The notes beneath the pieces are model-generated. The model saw only the letters and a program-made list of their open reading frames with translations, was not told where the DNA came from and did not search any database. A program made the position numbers and the translations under genes. This document shows, one piece after another, positions 1 to 7,931 of a stretch of DNA of 64,000 nucleotides. The stretch comes from Arthrobacter sp. CJ23 (lineage in GTDB: Bacteria > Actinomycetota > Actinomycetes > Actinomycetales > Micrococcaceae), in assembly GCF_024741795.1 (NCBI RefSeq), contig NZ_CP102950.1:3410001-3474000 (forward strand), given 5' to 3'. Position 1 is the first letter of the stretch. Every line of letters starts with the position of its first letter.

Positions 1-2
1 CG

Positions 3-566
3 CTCAAGGCGCTCGACGCCGGCAACGTCATCAACCTCGGGGACGCCGCCAACGCGGTGGTCTGGGCGGCGGGTGCCGCGGTCCTTGGCCTGGGCATCCT
101 GGTGGCAGGCCTCCGCGGACGCACTTCTGGCTTCATGGGATTCCTGGCCGTGGTTGCCTTGATCATCGGCGGCATCTTCAACCTGGTCCCCAACGGAGAC
201 CGTTTCACGATGCGCGACGCCGACTGGACGCCCATCAGCATCGAGCAGGCGCGTGACGGCTTCGACATCACCGGAGGCAAGGGCACGGTTGACCTGCGCC
301 AACTGGGAATCATTCCCCCGCTCACCAGTGAGTTGGTGGTCCCCGTGGACGCCACCGCCAGCAACCTCACCGTGGTCATCCCCGCCAATGTGCCGGTGGA
401 GGTCCGGGCCGACATGACGTTCGGAAACCTTCACCAGGACGGCACCCAGGGCGTTGGGCTCTCGGACAACAGAACCAGCAACTACAACACCGACAAGCCC
501 GGCGCCAAGCTGATCGTCAAGGTCAGCGCCACCTTCAGCAACGTCACCATCCAGGAAGGAAACTGA
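3..566 (+). CDS. PspC/LiaF-type membrane protein, C-terminal part (5' end outside window)
   Basis: The reading frame is open from base 3 and enters from outside the window, so the start is missing. The visible part has two hydrophobic membrane segments (about residues 20-37 and 43-60 of the fragment) followed by about 110 polar, beta-rich residues. These carry the repeated glycine/valine pattern of LiaF/toastrack C-terminal domains that sense envelope state. A PspC-domain gene lies 470 bp downstream on the same strand, and PspC proteins, LiaF-like proteins and their sensor kinases usually cluster in Actinobacteria. The role in an envelope-stress response is inferred from family and context. 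An internal GTG at base 57 is open but would start inside a membrane segment, so it is probably not the true start. Confidence 0.7.
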   Translation, partial: LKALDAGNVINLGDAANAVVWAAGAAVLGLGILVAGLRGRTSGFMGFLAVVALIIGGIFNLVPNGDRFTMRDADWTPISIEQARDGFDITGGKGTVDLRQLGIIPPLTSELVVPVDATASNLTVVIPANVPVEVRADMTFGNLHQDGTQGVGLSDNRTSNYNTDKPGAKLIVKVSATFSNVTIQEGN

Positions 567-567
567 C

Positions 568-1002
568 ATGAGCACGCAGGAACCCACTCCCGCACAGGAG
601 CCCACGCCCGCACGGCAGTCCACTCCTGAGCAGCCCACGGAACGCCTTGCGGCACCACGCCTTGAGCAGATCCCGCTCACGCCGCCGCTGGAGCCTTCGG
701 TCTTCCCGAACCAGTGGGGAACGCAGTACACGCCGGGAACGGCGTCCGGGTCCGACGCCTCTCGGCAGGAACCGTCGCAGGCCCGCATCGGAACGGTGGT
801 CTGGGGCCTGATCATCGTGGCCTTGGCCGCCCTCATCATCATCTCGAAGCTCGGCATCGTGGCCCTCAACGGCACGTACGTGTTGATCGGGCTGATGCTC
901 GGGGCGGGCGCCGCCCTGGTGATCGGCGGCCTGCTCTCGGCACGGTCCAGGGGCAGCGTCCGCAACGGAAACAATCCGGCCGGCACGGCAGGCAGCAAGT
1001 GA
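568..1002 (+). CDS. Membrane protein with Pro/Thr-rich N-terminus
   Basis: 144 residues beginning one base after the upstream stop codon, so the two genes are almost certainly cotranscribed. Residues 1-72 are rich in Pro, Thr, Gln and Glu, with repeated PTPA-like units, and look disordered. Two hydrophobic segments follow (about 74-93 and 103-123), then a short basic tail. I do not recognise a named family. Position between a LiaF-like protein and a PspC protein suggests a cofactor in the same envelope-stress system. The start ATG is preceded by AGGAAGG-like sequence that lies inside the end of the previous gene. Confidence 0.7.
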   Translation: MSTQEPTPAQEPTPARQSTPEQPTERLAAPRLEQIPLTPPLEPSVFPNQWGTQYTPGTASGSDASRQEPSQARIGTVVWGLIIVALAALIIISKLGIVALNGTYVLIGLMLGAGAALVIGGLLSARSRGSVRNGNNPAGTAGSK

Positions 1003-1033
1003 CAAAGCAGCCGCGACAGGGAAGGCTGTAGCC

Positions 1034-1279
1034 ATGGACAAGTTCTTCAGCATCGTCAGGGGCCTCGGCCTGAAGCGTGGACCGCAACGCTGGCTGGGCG
1101 GCGTATGCGGCGGAATCGCCGCCAAGCTCAAGGTGGATGTGGCCTACGTCCGGGTGGCCTACCTACTCTTCTGCCTCCTGCCCGGCCCGGCCTTCGTGCT
1201 CTATGTCGTGGCATGGCTGCTCCTTCCGGACCAGAACAACAAGATCCAGCTCGAGGCCCTGCTGACCGGCAGGTCCTGA
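1034..1279 (+). CDS. PspC domain-containing protein
   Basis: 81 residues that are nearly all one PspC domain. The signature GGVCGGIAAKL is at about residues 22-32, followed by a hydrophobic segment ending in VVAWLLLP, the classic PspC end. PspC proteins are inner-membrane partners in phage-shock and cell-envelope stress signalling. It is the last gene of a three-gene run (LiaF-like, Pro-rich membrane protein, PspC) and a strong hairpin follows ten bases after its stop. Full length for a stand-alone actinobacterial PspC domain. Family is clear; the stimulus it responds to is not. Confidence 0.85.
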   Translation: MDKFFSIVRGLGLKRGPQRWLGGVCGGIAAKLKVDVAYVRVAYLLFCLLPGPAFVLYVVAWLLLPDQNNKIQLEALLTGRS

Positions 1280-1288
1280 CGGCTCACG

Positions 1289-1318
1289 AAGCGCCCCGCC
1301 CTTGCCGGCGGGGCGCTT
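1289..1318 (+). terminator. Hairpin terminator after the PspC run
   Basis: Perfect 12-bp stem AAGCGCCCCGCC / GGCGGGGCGCTT with a six-base loop, ten bases after the PspC stop codon. The T-tract is poor (CTGCGTTGCC). Confidence 0.75.
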
Positions 1319-1378
1319 CTGCGTTGCCTTGTTGCCGCCGCGTTGCCATTACCGCACGGCCCGTCCGGATGTAACCAT

Positions 1379-1409
1379 TTGTGTCGCACCCCACATAGCT
1401 GCCTACAAT
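1379..1409 (+). promoter_or_regulatory. Candidate pfkA promoter
   Basis: TACAAT at 1404-1409 fits an actinobacterial -10 (TANNNT). The upstream TTGTGT at 1379-1384 is a weak -35 at 19 bp. Transcription would begin about 50 bases before the pfkA ATG. Confidence 0.4.
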
Positions 1410-1470
1410 CATTGGGAGCTCAGCGTGGCGCTCTGAACGTATTCCTCCAAGCCATGATTTGAGCGCACAC

Positions 1471-2496
1471 ATGAAAATCGGAATTCTCACCAGCGGTGGC
1501 GACTGCCCCGGCCTCAACGCAGTCATCCGCGGTGCCGTCCTCAAGGGCATCGCCATCCACGGGCAGGAATTCGTCGGGTTCCGCGACGGCTGGCGCGGCG
1601 TTGTGGAAGGTGATGTCATCGACATCCCCCGCACCATGGTCCGTGGCATCGCCAAGCAGGGTGGCACCATCCTGGGCACTTCCCGCACCAACCCCTTCGA
1701 AAACGGCGGCGGGCCCGAGGTCATCAAGGCCCACATGGACCGCCTCGGCATCGACGCCATCATCGCAATCGGCGGCGAAGGCACCCTGGCCGCGGCGAAG
1801 CGCCTCACGGATGCCGGGCTCAAGATCGTGGGTGTCCCCAAGACCGTGGACAACGACCTCGACGCCACCGACTACACCTTCGGCTTCGACACCGCCGTGC
1901 AGATCGCCACCGAGGCCATCGACCGGCTCCGCACCACGGGCGAGTCCCACCACCGCTGCATGATCGCCGAGGTCATGGGCCGCCACGTCGGCTGGATCGC
2001 CCTGCACGCAGGCATGGCCGCCGGCGCCCACGCCATCCTGATCCCCGAGCAGAGCACCAGCATCGAGCAGATCACCGAATGGGTCCAGGAAGCCCACGAC
2101 CGTGGCCGTGCGCCCCTGGTCGTGGTGGCCGAGGGCTTCGTGCCGGACCACATGGAATCCCCGCACTCCGAGCGCGGCCTGGACACCTTCGGCCGGCCCC
2201 GCCTGGGGGGCATCGCCGACCAGCTGGCCCCGGAAATCGAAGCACGCACGGGCATCGAGACGCGCGCCACCATCCTGGGCCACATCCAGCGCGGCGGCGT
2301 CCCCTCCGCCTTCGACCGCGTGCTGGCCACCCGGCTGGGCATGGCCGCGATCGACTCCGTGGTGGAAGGCCGCTGGGGAACCATGGTGGCGCTCAAGGGC
2401 ACGGACATCTCGCACGTCGGCTTCGAAGAGGCCCTCGGCAAGCTCAAGACCGTCCCGCAGCACCGCTACGACGAAGCCTCGGTACTGTTCGGCTGA
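1471..2496 (+). CDS. pfkA: ATP-dependent 6-phosphofructokinase
   Basis: 341 residues; phosphorylates fructose 6-phosphate to the 1,6-bisphosphate in cytosolic glycolysis. The N-terminal SGGDCPGLNAVIRG, the GGEGT motif at 101-105 and PKTVDND at 123-129 are family hallmarks; D127 is the catalytic base position. G104 with K124 is the combination seen in the actinobacterial group III enzymes known to use ATP, whereas pyrophosphate enzymes carry D104. An in-frame TTG lies 12 bases upstream, but the ATG at 1471 gives the normal family length and N-terminus. No strong Shine-Dalgarno sequence is visible. The gene stands alone, with a weak GC hairpin at 2511-2526 just downstream. Confidence 0.95.
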   Translation: MKIGILTSGGDCPGLNAVIRGAVLKGIAIHGQEFVGFRDGWRGVVEGDVIDIPRTMVRGIAKQGGTILGTSRTNPFENGGGPEVIKAHMDRLGIDAIIAIGGEGTLAAAKRLTDAGLKIVGVPKTVDNDLDATDYTFGFDTAVQIATEAIDRLRTTGESHHRCMIAEVMGRHVGWIALHAGMAAGAHAILIPEQSTSIEQITEWVQEAHDRGRAPLVVVAEGFVPDHMESPHSERGLDTFGRPRLGGIADQLAPEIEARTGIETRATILGHIQRGGVPSAFDRVLATRLGMAAIDSVVEGRWGTMVALKGTDISHVGFEEALGKLKTVPQHRYDEASVLFG

Positions 2497-2526
2497 GCGT
2501 CCTCAGCTTGCCGCCCCACGGGGCGG

Positions 2527-2532
2527 TAGGCT
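2527..2532 (+). promoter_or_regulatory. Leaderless-type -10 box (GNAT gene)
   Basis: TAGGCT ends six bases before the ATG at 2539. The spacing would place the transcription start at the start codon. Confidence 0.5.
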
Positions 2533-2538
2533 GAAGCC

Positions 2539-3288
2539 ATGACTTTGGAGCCCACGTCCGCTGACATCATCCAGCTGGCGTGGGCCCGCCATTTGGGGAT
2601 CGACGACCACGCCTTCGCTGCTGCGGCGGCGCGGCTCGCCAGCGCCCCCGCCGATGCCGGGGACACGGCCGGACGCATAACACTCGCCGTCGACGACGCC
2701 AAAACCGTGGAATTCGTGCGGCTCTTTGGTGTCTCCGCCCTGGTGGGCCCGCAGTGGGCCCTGGACACCGCCGTCGGGATTCCCGACGAGGAACTGGCCC
2801 AGCACGTGACCCTGCTGACGCTCACCCGCTCCCATGGCGGGCACGGCCTGGGTTCGGCGGCCCTGTTCTTCGCAGACGATCTGCCCTTGGTGCAGGCAGC
2901 CGGGGAGCTGACCATCTCCCGCGGCAACCCGGAGGTCCTCGAGCTCGAAGGCCTGTGCCCGCCGGACGACGTCAATGAGGTGGGCCTGTCCGGGCTGGAG
3001 CACCGCTTCACCATCATGCACCCGGACGAAGGGCATGCCGAGCCGGTGGCCTGCGGCGCCTATGGCGAATGGGAAGGTCTCTTGGCCGACATGGGCGTCC
3101 TGGTGGCACCGCAATGGCGTCGCCGCGGAATCGGCTCCCTGGCGGCCTCAGTGGCCGCCCATGACGCCCTCGCGGCAGGGCTGACCTTGCAGTGGCAGGC
3201 CGACGTCAGCAACACCGGCTCCCTGGCGATCGCCCGGAGCCTGGGCTTCGTCACCGGCGGGATCCACGCCAGCGTCCGCCTCGGCTGA
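2539..3288 (+). CDS. GNAT family N-acetyltransferase
   Basis: 249 residues. The C-terminal third holds the GNAT acetyl-CoA motif A: VLVAPQWRRRGIGSLAASVA, with the R/Q-x-x-G-x-G/A core that binds the CoA pyrophosphate, then a motif B-like end NTGSLAIARSLGF. The N-terminal 130 residues are less conserved and probably form the acceptor-binding part. Substrate cannot be told. The gene lacks a Shine-Dalgarno but has a TAGGCT box six bases before the ATG. It ends convergently, three bases from the stop of the MFS gene on the other strand. Confidence 0.8.
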   Translation: MTLEPTSADIIQLAWARHLGIDDHAFAAAAARLASAPADAGDTAGRITLAVDDAKTVEFVRLFGVSALVGPQWALDTAVGIPDEELAQHVTLLTLTRSHGGHGLGSAALFFADDLPLVQAAGELTISRGNPEVLELEGLCPPDDVNEVGLSGLEHRFTIMHPDEGHAEPVACGAYGEWEGLLADMGVLVAPQWRRRGIGSLAASVAAHDALAAGLTLQWQADVSNTGSLAIARSLGFVTGGIHASVRLG

Positions 3289-3291
3289 CGC

Positions 3292-4842
3292 CTACCCCCG
3301 ATTCGCGGCGGGGGCCCCGGCTTCGGTTTCAGTCCCGGTTCCGGCTTCCGCGGGAGCCTTGGCCGGACCGCCCCAGCCTTGGACGGCCTTGGGCTTGCCG
3401 AAGAACAACGCCACGGCGGCCCCCACCAGAATCGCGAAGGCGGGCAACAGGACGGACTGGCCCATCGCCGTCGAGAATCCCGCGTGCAGGTATTCCGGCA
3501 GCCGGCCCGTGAGGCCCGCTTCGCCCGCGGGGGCTCCGGCCGGCGCGGCGGGCAGTTCCGCCGCGAGCCTGGCCTGGATGAGGGCCGCAATGGCTGCCGA
3601 GCCCAGGACGGCGCCGATCTGGCGGGTGGTGTTGAAGACACCGGAACCGGCGCCTGCCTGGCGCGGCGGGAGATTGCGGGTGGTGGCGTTGGAGACCGGG
3701 CCCCAGATGAAGCCGTTGGCCACACCCTGCAGGGCGCTGGGCAGGAGGAACATCCAGATGGGCGTGTCCGGCGTGGTGAGCAGGGCCGAGGTCCAGAACA
3801 GTGCCCCCGCCAGGCAGACTAGGCCGAAGGCGGCGAACCAGCGCGGGTTGACGCGGTCGATCAGCTTGCCCACAAACGGTGCCAGCACGCCGGAAATCAC
3901 GGCCATGGGGATCATGAGCAGCGCCGACTGGGTGGGCGTCAGCCCGCGGACCACCTGGTAGTAGAAGATGGTGGGCAGCGGGAACGCCGTGATGGTGAAC
4001 CCCACGGCCATGATGGTGGTGTTGCCGAGGGAGAAGTTGCGGTCCTTGAACAGGCCCAGCGGGAGGAGCGGTTCCCCGCCGCGGCGCTCCAGCAGCCACT
4101 GCCACACCACGAACGCCGCCAGGACCAAGATGCCGGCGATGATCAGGCCCCATACCGTGACGGGCCCCGCCACGGTCCCCCACTTGTACGTCTGGCCTTC
4201 CTGTATGCCGAACACCAGCAGGAACATGCCGACGGCGGACAGCAGCACACCCAGGACATCGAACTTGTGGTTGTGCGTGCTGAGCTTCGGCACGAGCCGG
4301 GCCACCAGGATGAAGGCCACGATGCCGATGGGGACGTTGACGAAGAAGATCCACTCCCAGCCGAGGCCGTCCACCAGCACGCCGCCCAGGATGGGACCGA
4401 TGAGGATGGCCATGCCCGCGGTGGCGCCCCACAGGCCCATGGCGGCGCCGCGGCGGTCCGGCGGGAAGATGCGGGTGATGACGGCCATGGTCTGCGGCGT
4501 CATCATGGCCGCGCCGATGCCCTGCACCACCCGTGCGGCGATCAGCATGCCGACGTCGCCGGAGAGTCCGCACCATAGCGAGGCCAGGGTGAAGACCACC
4601 AGGCCGATCAGATACAGGTTCTTGGGGCCGAAGCGGTCACCCAGCCGCCCGGTGATCAGCAGGGGCACCGCATAGGCCAGCAGGTAGGCGCTGGTGACCC
4701 AGATGACGGCGTTGATGTCCGTGTTGAGGCCCTCCATGATGCGTGGGTTCGCCACGGAGACGATGGTGGTGTCGATCAGGATCATGAAGAACCCGATGAC
4801 GAGGGACCACAGTGCGGGCCACGGTCTGGCTACGTTTTCCAT
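3292..4842 (-). CDS. MFS drug exporter, DHA2 (EmrB/QacA) family
   Basis: 516 residues with about 14 hydrophobic segments, the DHA2 topology. Recognisable motifs are motif A GRLGDRFGPKNLYLIG after TM2, DTTIVSVANPRI in TM1 (the conserved D of motif D1), and GPILGG in TM5 (motif C, typical of drug/H+ antiporters). Proton-coupled efflux of hydrophobic or cationic compounds across the cytoplasmic membrane is the family role. The ATG at 4842 has a good Shine-Dalgarno (AAAGGAAA); a longer open frame upstream is not coding-like. It lies 73 bp downstream of a PadR regulator in the same direction, the usual repressor-exporter pair. The C-terminus is a Glu/Ala/Gly-rich tail. Confidence 0.9.
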   Translation of the reverse strand: MENVARPWPALWSLVIGFFMILIDTTIVSVANPRIMEGLNTDINAVIWVTSAYLLAYAVPLLITGRLGDRFGPKNLYLIGLVVFTLASLWCGLSGDVGMLIAARVVQGIGAAMMTPQTMAVITRIFPPDRRGAAMGLWGATAGMAILIGPILGGVLVDGLGWEWIFFVNVPIGIVAFILVARLVPKLSTHNHKFDVLGVLLSAVGMFLLVFGIQEGQTYKWGTVAGPVTVWGLIIAGILVLAAFVVWQWLLERRGGEPLLPLGLFKDRNFSLGNTTIMAVGFTITAFPLPTIFYYQVVRGLTPTQSALLMIPMAVISGVLAPFVGKLIDRVNPRWFAAFGLVCLAGALFWTSALLTTPDTPIWMFLLPSALQGVANGFIWGPVSNATTRNLPPRQAGAGSGVFNTTRQIGAVLGSAAIAALIQARLAAELPAAPAGAPAGEAGLTGRLPEYLHAGFSTAMGQSVLLPAFAILVGAAVALFFGKPKAVQGWGGPAKAPAEAGTGTETEAGAPAANRG

Positions 4843-4915
4843 GGGTTTCCTTTGGCTGTGCTGGGTTGCTGCGAGGGTGTTGCTGCAAGAGGGTTGCTGA
4901 GGGGTTTGGGGCGGG

Positions 4916-5479
4916 CTACCAGGGCAGTTCACCGCTCCGGAGATCGTCCTGGAAGCCGCGGATCCAGTCGATTTCGCTGCGCAGCATGGTCTGTTGGTAT
5001 TTGACGTCGATCCAGTACCTGCGTTCAACGCCTTTGGCGGTGACGGTTTCCTCGCCGCGGAGCAGGAAGTCGAGCTGCTCTTCAAGCCCCGCCAGGCGCT
5101 GGTCCAGCAGATCGATCACGACGCCGGCGGGCAGGTTATGCGCCTCGGCGATGGCGTGCGGGAAACTGGGGTACTCGTTGACGGGTTCCGCCAGCATGGC
5201 CTGCAACCGCTGGGTGAGGGCTTCCCTGCCGGCCCCGGTGATCCGGTAGCTGGTGCGCTCGGGGCGGTTGCCCGCGCGGTCCGTTCCCGAGACCTCGACC
5301 AGCCCGTGTTCTTCCAGGCGGCCGACGGCGTGGTAGAGCGTGCCCGGCCGAACCTTGATGAGCCGGTCCTCGTGGCGGGCCATGAGGAGCTGGTACATCT
5401 CATAGGGGTGCATGGGCGCCTCCATGAGGAGGGCAAGGGCAGCGACACCCAGGGGTGTGAGAGCGGCGGCTCGGGCCAT
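4916..5479 (-). CDS. PadR family transcriptional regulator
   Basis: 187 residues. An N-terminal winged helix (about residues 5-85) carries the PadR pattern: HPYEMYQLL, then VRPGTLYHAVGRLEEHGLVE and RTSYRITGAGREAL. A C-terminal helical dimerisation region of the Vir_act_alpha type follows (about 95-185). PadR proteins repress adjacent efflux genes and release DNA when they bind phenolic acids or drugs. The start at 5479 is chosen because GGAGG lies eight bases upstream; two upstream in-frame starts lie inside the operator-like repeats. The downstream MFS gene is the likely target, together with its own promoter. Confidence 0.88.
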   Translation of the reverse strand: MARAAALTPLGVAALALLMEAPMHPYEMYQLLMARHEDRLIKVRPGTLYHAVGRLEEHGLVEVSGTDRAGNRPERTSYRITGAGREALTQRLQAMLAEPVNEYPSFPHAIAEAHNLPAGVVIDLLDQRLAGLEEQLDFLLRGEETVTAKGVERRYWIDVKYQQTMLRSEIDWIRGFQDDLRSGELPW

Positions 5480-5490
5480 TCGATGATCCT

Positions 5491-5526
5491 CCATGTGAAC
5501 TATTCCACCACAACTATTCCACATGG
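5491..5526 (-). promoter_or_regulatory. Candidate PadR operator
   Basis: CCATGTG (5491-5497) and CACATGG (5520-5526) form a 7-bp inverted repeat enclosing two direct copies of AACTATTCCA (5498-5507 and 5512-5521). The ATGT...ACAT arms match the general PadR operator pattern. It overlaps the Shine-Dalgarno region of padR, so autoregulation is likely. Confidence 0.5.
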
Positions 5527-5545
5527 AACATTAGCGGTGCAAAAT

Positions 5546-5585
5546 GCCCGGCCGCCTGCGCTGCCTCACGCAGCGGCGGCCGGGC
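5546..5585 (-). terminator. Terminator of the YgfZ/ankyrin run
   Basis: Long hairpin with 10-bp perfect outer arms (GCCCGGCCGC / GCGGCCGGGC) and an inner CTGCG/CGCAG stem. On the minus strand it is followed at once by ATTTTGC. Confidence 0.75.
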
Positions 5586-5593
5586 CTTGGCGT

Positions 5594-6013
5594 CTAGCCC
5601 AGGAGCTCGAGGATCTCCTGGCGGGCAAACATGGTGGCGGCTTCCCGCGCGGTGGGCGATCCGGCGTCGGGATCCGCCCCGGCATCGAGCAGCACCCGGG
5701 CGACGGCCGTGTAACCCTTGAAGACGGCACCCGCCAGCGGCGTCTGCCCGCGGTCGTTGGCCGCATTGGCGTCCGCACGGTGGTGCAGGAGCAGCTGCAC
5801 CGTCTCTTCGTGGCCGTGGTAGGCGGCAAGCATGAGCAGCGAGTCGCCGGCCGCGTTGGTCAGGGTGGCGGGGGCTCCGGCGTCGAGGTAGCTCCTGAGC
5901 TGCTCGGTATCGCCTTCGCGGGCGGCGTCGAACAGCCGGTGGGCCAGTTCGAGCGTTTCGTCGTCGACGGCGGAAGCGGTGTTGGCGGCGTCGGGGCCGG
6001 TGGGCTGGCTCAT
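5594..6013 (-). CDS. Ankyrin repeat protein
   Basis: 139 residues, nearly all ankyrin repeats. After about 20 polar residues come about three 33-residue units, seen as LFDAAREGDTEQLRSYLDAGA, GDSLLMLAAYHGHEETVQLLL and GQTPLAGAVFKGYTAVARVLL, each followed by a variant of HRADAN/AGADPD. Such proteins bind partner proteins; no enzyme motif is present. Its ATG overlaps the stop of the ygfZ gene by four bases (ATGA), so translation is probably coupled. A terminator lies just downstream. A link to YgfZ function is inferred only from this overlap. Confidence 0.88.
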   Translation of the reverse strand: MSQPTGPDAANTASAVDDETLELAHRLFDAAREGDTEQLRSYLDAGAPATLTNAAGDSLLMLAAYHGHEETVQLLLHHRADANAANDRGQTPLAGAVFKGYTAVARVLLDAGADPDAGSPTAREAATMFARQEILELLG

Positions 6014-7095
6014 CGGTGTGGTCCCTTCAGGAATCCGGATTGACGCCCGACAACCTGGCCGGCGTCGGGGGCGACGATCACTTCCTGGGCCGCGACATAG
6101 GGTTCCTCGCCGTCCATCACGGTCAGGACCTCATCGGCCGGAACGGACCGCTTGATGACGGCCAGCGCCACGGGGCCCATCTCGAAGTGCTGCGCCACAG
6201 AAGTCAGCGTACCCACCTTGCGTTCCCCGGCAAAGACAACACTGCCGGCGGCGGGCAGCGTGTGCTGGGAGCCGTCAAGCTGCAGGAAAACGAGGCGCCT
6301 CGGCGGATGCCCCAGGTTGTGCACGCGGGCGATGGTTTCCTGGCCCTTGTAGCAGCCCTTGGACAGGTGCACGGAGGTCCGCAGCAGGTCCAGCTCGTGC
6401 GGGATGGTCTTGTCGTCCGTCTCGGCGCCGAGCCGCGGACGCCAGGCGGCGATGCGCAGGGCCTCGGCGGCCAGGGCGCCGGCCAGCGGCAATTCGCCGA
6501 CGGCGGCCTCGACTTCGGCGACGGGCACCAGGTATTCGAACCACGGCCGTTCCAGCCCCGGATGCGATTCTTCGGCCACAGAGCTGTAGGAGTAGCCGCC
6601 GGCGCCGACGTGCGGCCACGGGTCCTCCCACACGAGCCGCCCGGCCCACGCCGCAACGGCCTTGGTGGAGCCCAGCACGCCCCAGTCGGCGGAAACATCG
6701 GCAATCTCGACCCGCAGCATGAACTTCATCTTGTTCAGCCACTCCGCCAGCGGGGCGGCCTCGGCGGCCTCGACGATCAGCCAGGTGGTCCCGCCGTCGT
6801 CCACCACGCGCGCGTCGAACTCGATGCGGCCCTGGACGCTGAGCAGCAGCAGTTCGCTGGAAACGTGCGGCTGGAGGTTGGTGAGCTGCTGCGAGGAAAG
6901 CGTGTTGAGCCAGCTGAGCCGGTCCGGCCCGGAAACCGTCACCACGCCGCGGTGCGAGAGGTCGACGACGGCGGTCCCCGCTGCCAGGGCGCGCTGCTCG
7001 CGCAACGGCTCGCCGTAGTGGGCCGCGACGCCGGCGTCCGCGCCGGTGTCCTCGACGGCGCCAGGGCGCGACAACAGAAGGCTCGTGTAAGTCAT
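6010..7095 (-). CDS. ygfZ: YgfZ/GcvT-like folate-binding protein
   Basis: 361 residues. The family signature KGCYKGQETIARVHNLGH, with the invariant Cys, lies about two thirds along, and the N-terminal fold resembles GcvT. YgfZ (IBA57 in eukaryotes) uses tetrahydrofolate to help repair or build particular Fe-S clusters, especially in radical SAM enzymes. The ATG at 7095 is used because residues upstream of it are not conserved-looking. No strong Shine-Dalgarno precedes it. It is followed by the overlapping ankyrin gene and preceded, 22 bases away, by a flavodoxin-like gene on the same strand. Confidence 0.92.
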   Translation of the reverse strand: MTYTSLLLSRPGAVEDTGADAGVAAHYGEPLREQRALAAGTAVVDLSHRGVVTVSGPDRLSWLNTLSSQQLTNLQPHVSSELLLLSVQGRIEFDARVVDDGGTTWLIVEAAEAAPLAEWLNKMKFMLRVEIADVSADWGVLGSTKAVAAWAGRLVWEDPWPHVGAGGYSYSSVAEESHPGLERPWFEYLVPVAEVEAAVGELPLAGALAAEALRIAAWRPRLGAETDDKTIPHELDLLRTSVHLSKGCYKGQETIARVHNLGHPPRRLVFLQLDGSQHTLPAAGSVVFAGERKVGTLTSVAQHFEMGPVALAVIKRSVPADEVLTVMDGEEPYVAAQEVIVAPDAGQVVGRQSGFLKGPHR

Positions 7096-7117
7096 ATCCA
7101 GTACAAGTCCTTGGGGC

Positions 7118-7840
7118 TCAGCGGTATTCCGGGTTTTCAAAATCAAAGCGGGTGCCCGCTTTCCACTCCTCGGGGAGGTTGCCGTAGGCGGGAATACCGC
7201 CGGAATCCTTGAGGAGCCGGGCAAAGTGGAGCAGGTTCCACGTCATGAAAGTGGTGTTCCTGTTGGTGAAGTCGCTTTCCGGACCGCCCGAACCGGGGTC
7301 CAGATAGCTGGGTCCGGGCCCCACGGGGCCGATCCATCCGGCGTCGGCCTGGGGCGGAATGGTGAAGCCCACATGCTGCAGGCTGTAGAGGACGTTCATG
7401 GCGCAGTGCTTGATGCCGTCCTCATTGCCCGTGATGAGGCAGCCGCCCACCTTGGGGTAATAGGCCCACTGGCCCTTGCTGTTCAGCTGTCCGGAATGGG
7501 CGTAGAGGCGCTCAATGAGCTTCTTGGTCTGCGAGGAATTGTCGCCCAGCCAGATTGGCCCGGCCACCACCACGATGTCGGCCTCAAGGACCGCCGGGTA
7601 CAGCTCGGGCCATTCATCGCTTTCCCAGCCGTGTTCGCGCATGTCCGGGTACACACCACTGGCGATGTTGTGGTCCACCGTGCGGATGACGCGGGTGCTA
7701 ACGCCCTGCTTCTCCATGATGCGGCGGCTGATGGCAATCAGGCCGTCCGTGTTGCTCACTTGAGGCGACGGTTTGAGGGTGCCGTTGAAGAAGACGGCCT
7801 TGAGGTCGCCAAAATTTCCGGGCTTCGGTTCTGCATTCAC
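7118..7840 (-). CDS. Flavodoxin-like / NADPH-dependent FMN reductase family protein
   Basis: 240 residues with the flavodoxin alpha/beta fold. FNGTLKPSPQVSNTDGL near residues 18-34 is the phosphate-binding loop region, and VVAGPIWLGDNSSQTKKLIERL (around 95-116) matches the FMN-side loop of NAD(P)H-dependent FMN reductases and WrbA-like proteins. A C-terminal extension of about 50 aromatic-rich residues is unusual for the small reductases. It probably reduces flavin or quinones in the cytosol; the substrate is unknown. The start is a GTG at 7840 with AAGGGAA upstream. It is the middle of a minus-strand series with the nitrobindin-like gene upstream. Confidence 0.8.
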   Translation of the reverse strand: MNAEPKPGNFGDLKAVFFNGTLKPSPQVSNTDGLIAISRRIMEKQGVSTRVIRTVDHNIASGVYPDMREHGWESDEWPELYPAVLEADIVVVAGPIWLGDNSSQTKKLIERLYAHSGQLNSKGQWAYYPKVGGCLITGNEDGIKHCAMNVLYSLQHVGFTIPPQADAGWIGPVGPGPSYLDPGSGGPESDFTNRNTTFMTWNLLHFARLLKDSGGIPAYGNLPEEWKAGTRFDFENPEYR

Positions 7841-7931
7841 TTGCTGTTCCCTTCTTCGTTGCGAAACGGGACGTTCAGTGAGACCAGGCGGTGTAGCGCC
7901 GGATGGGTTGGGAACCGGGCCGGAAACCGGG

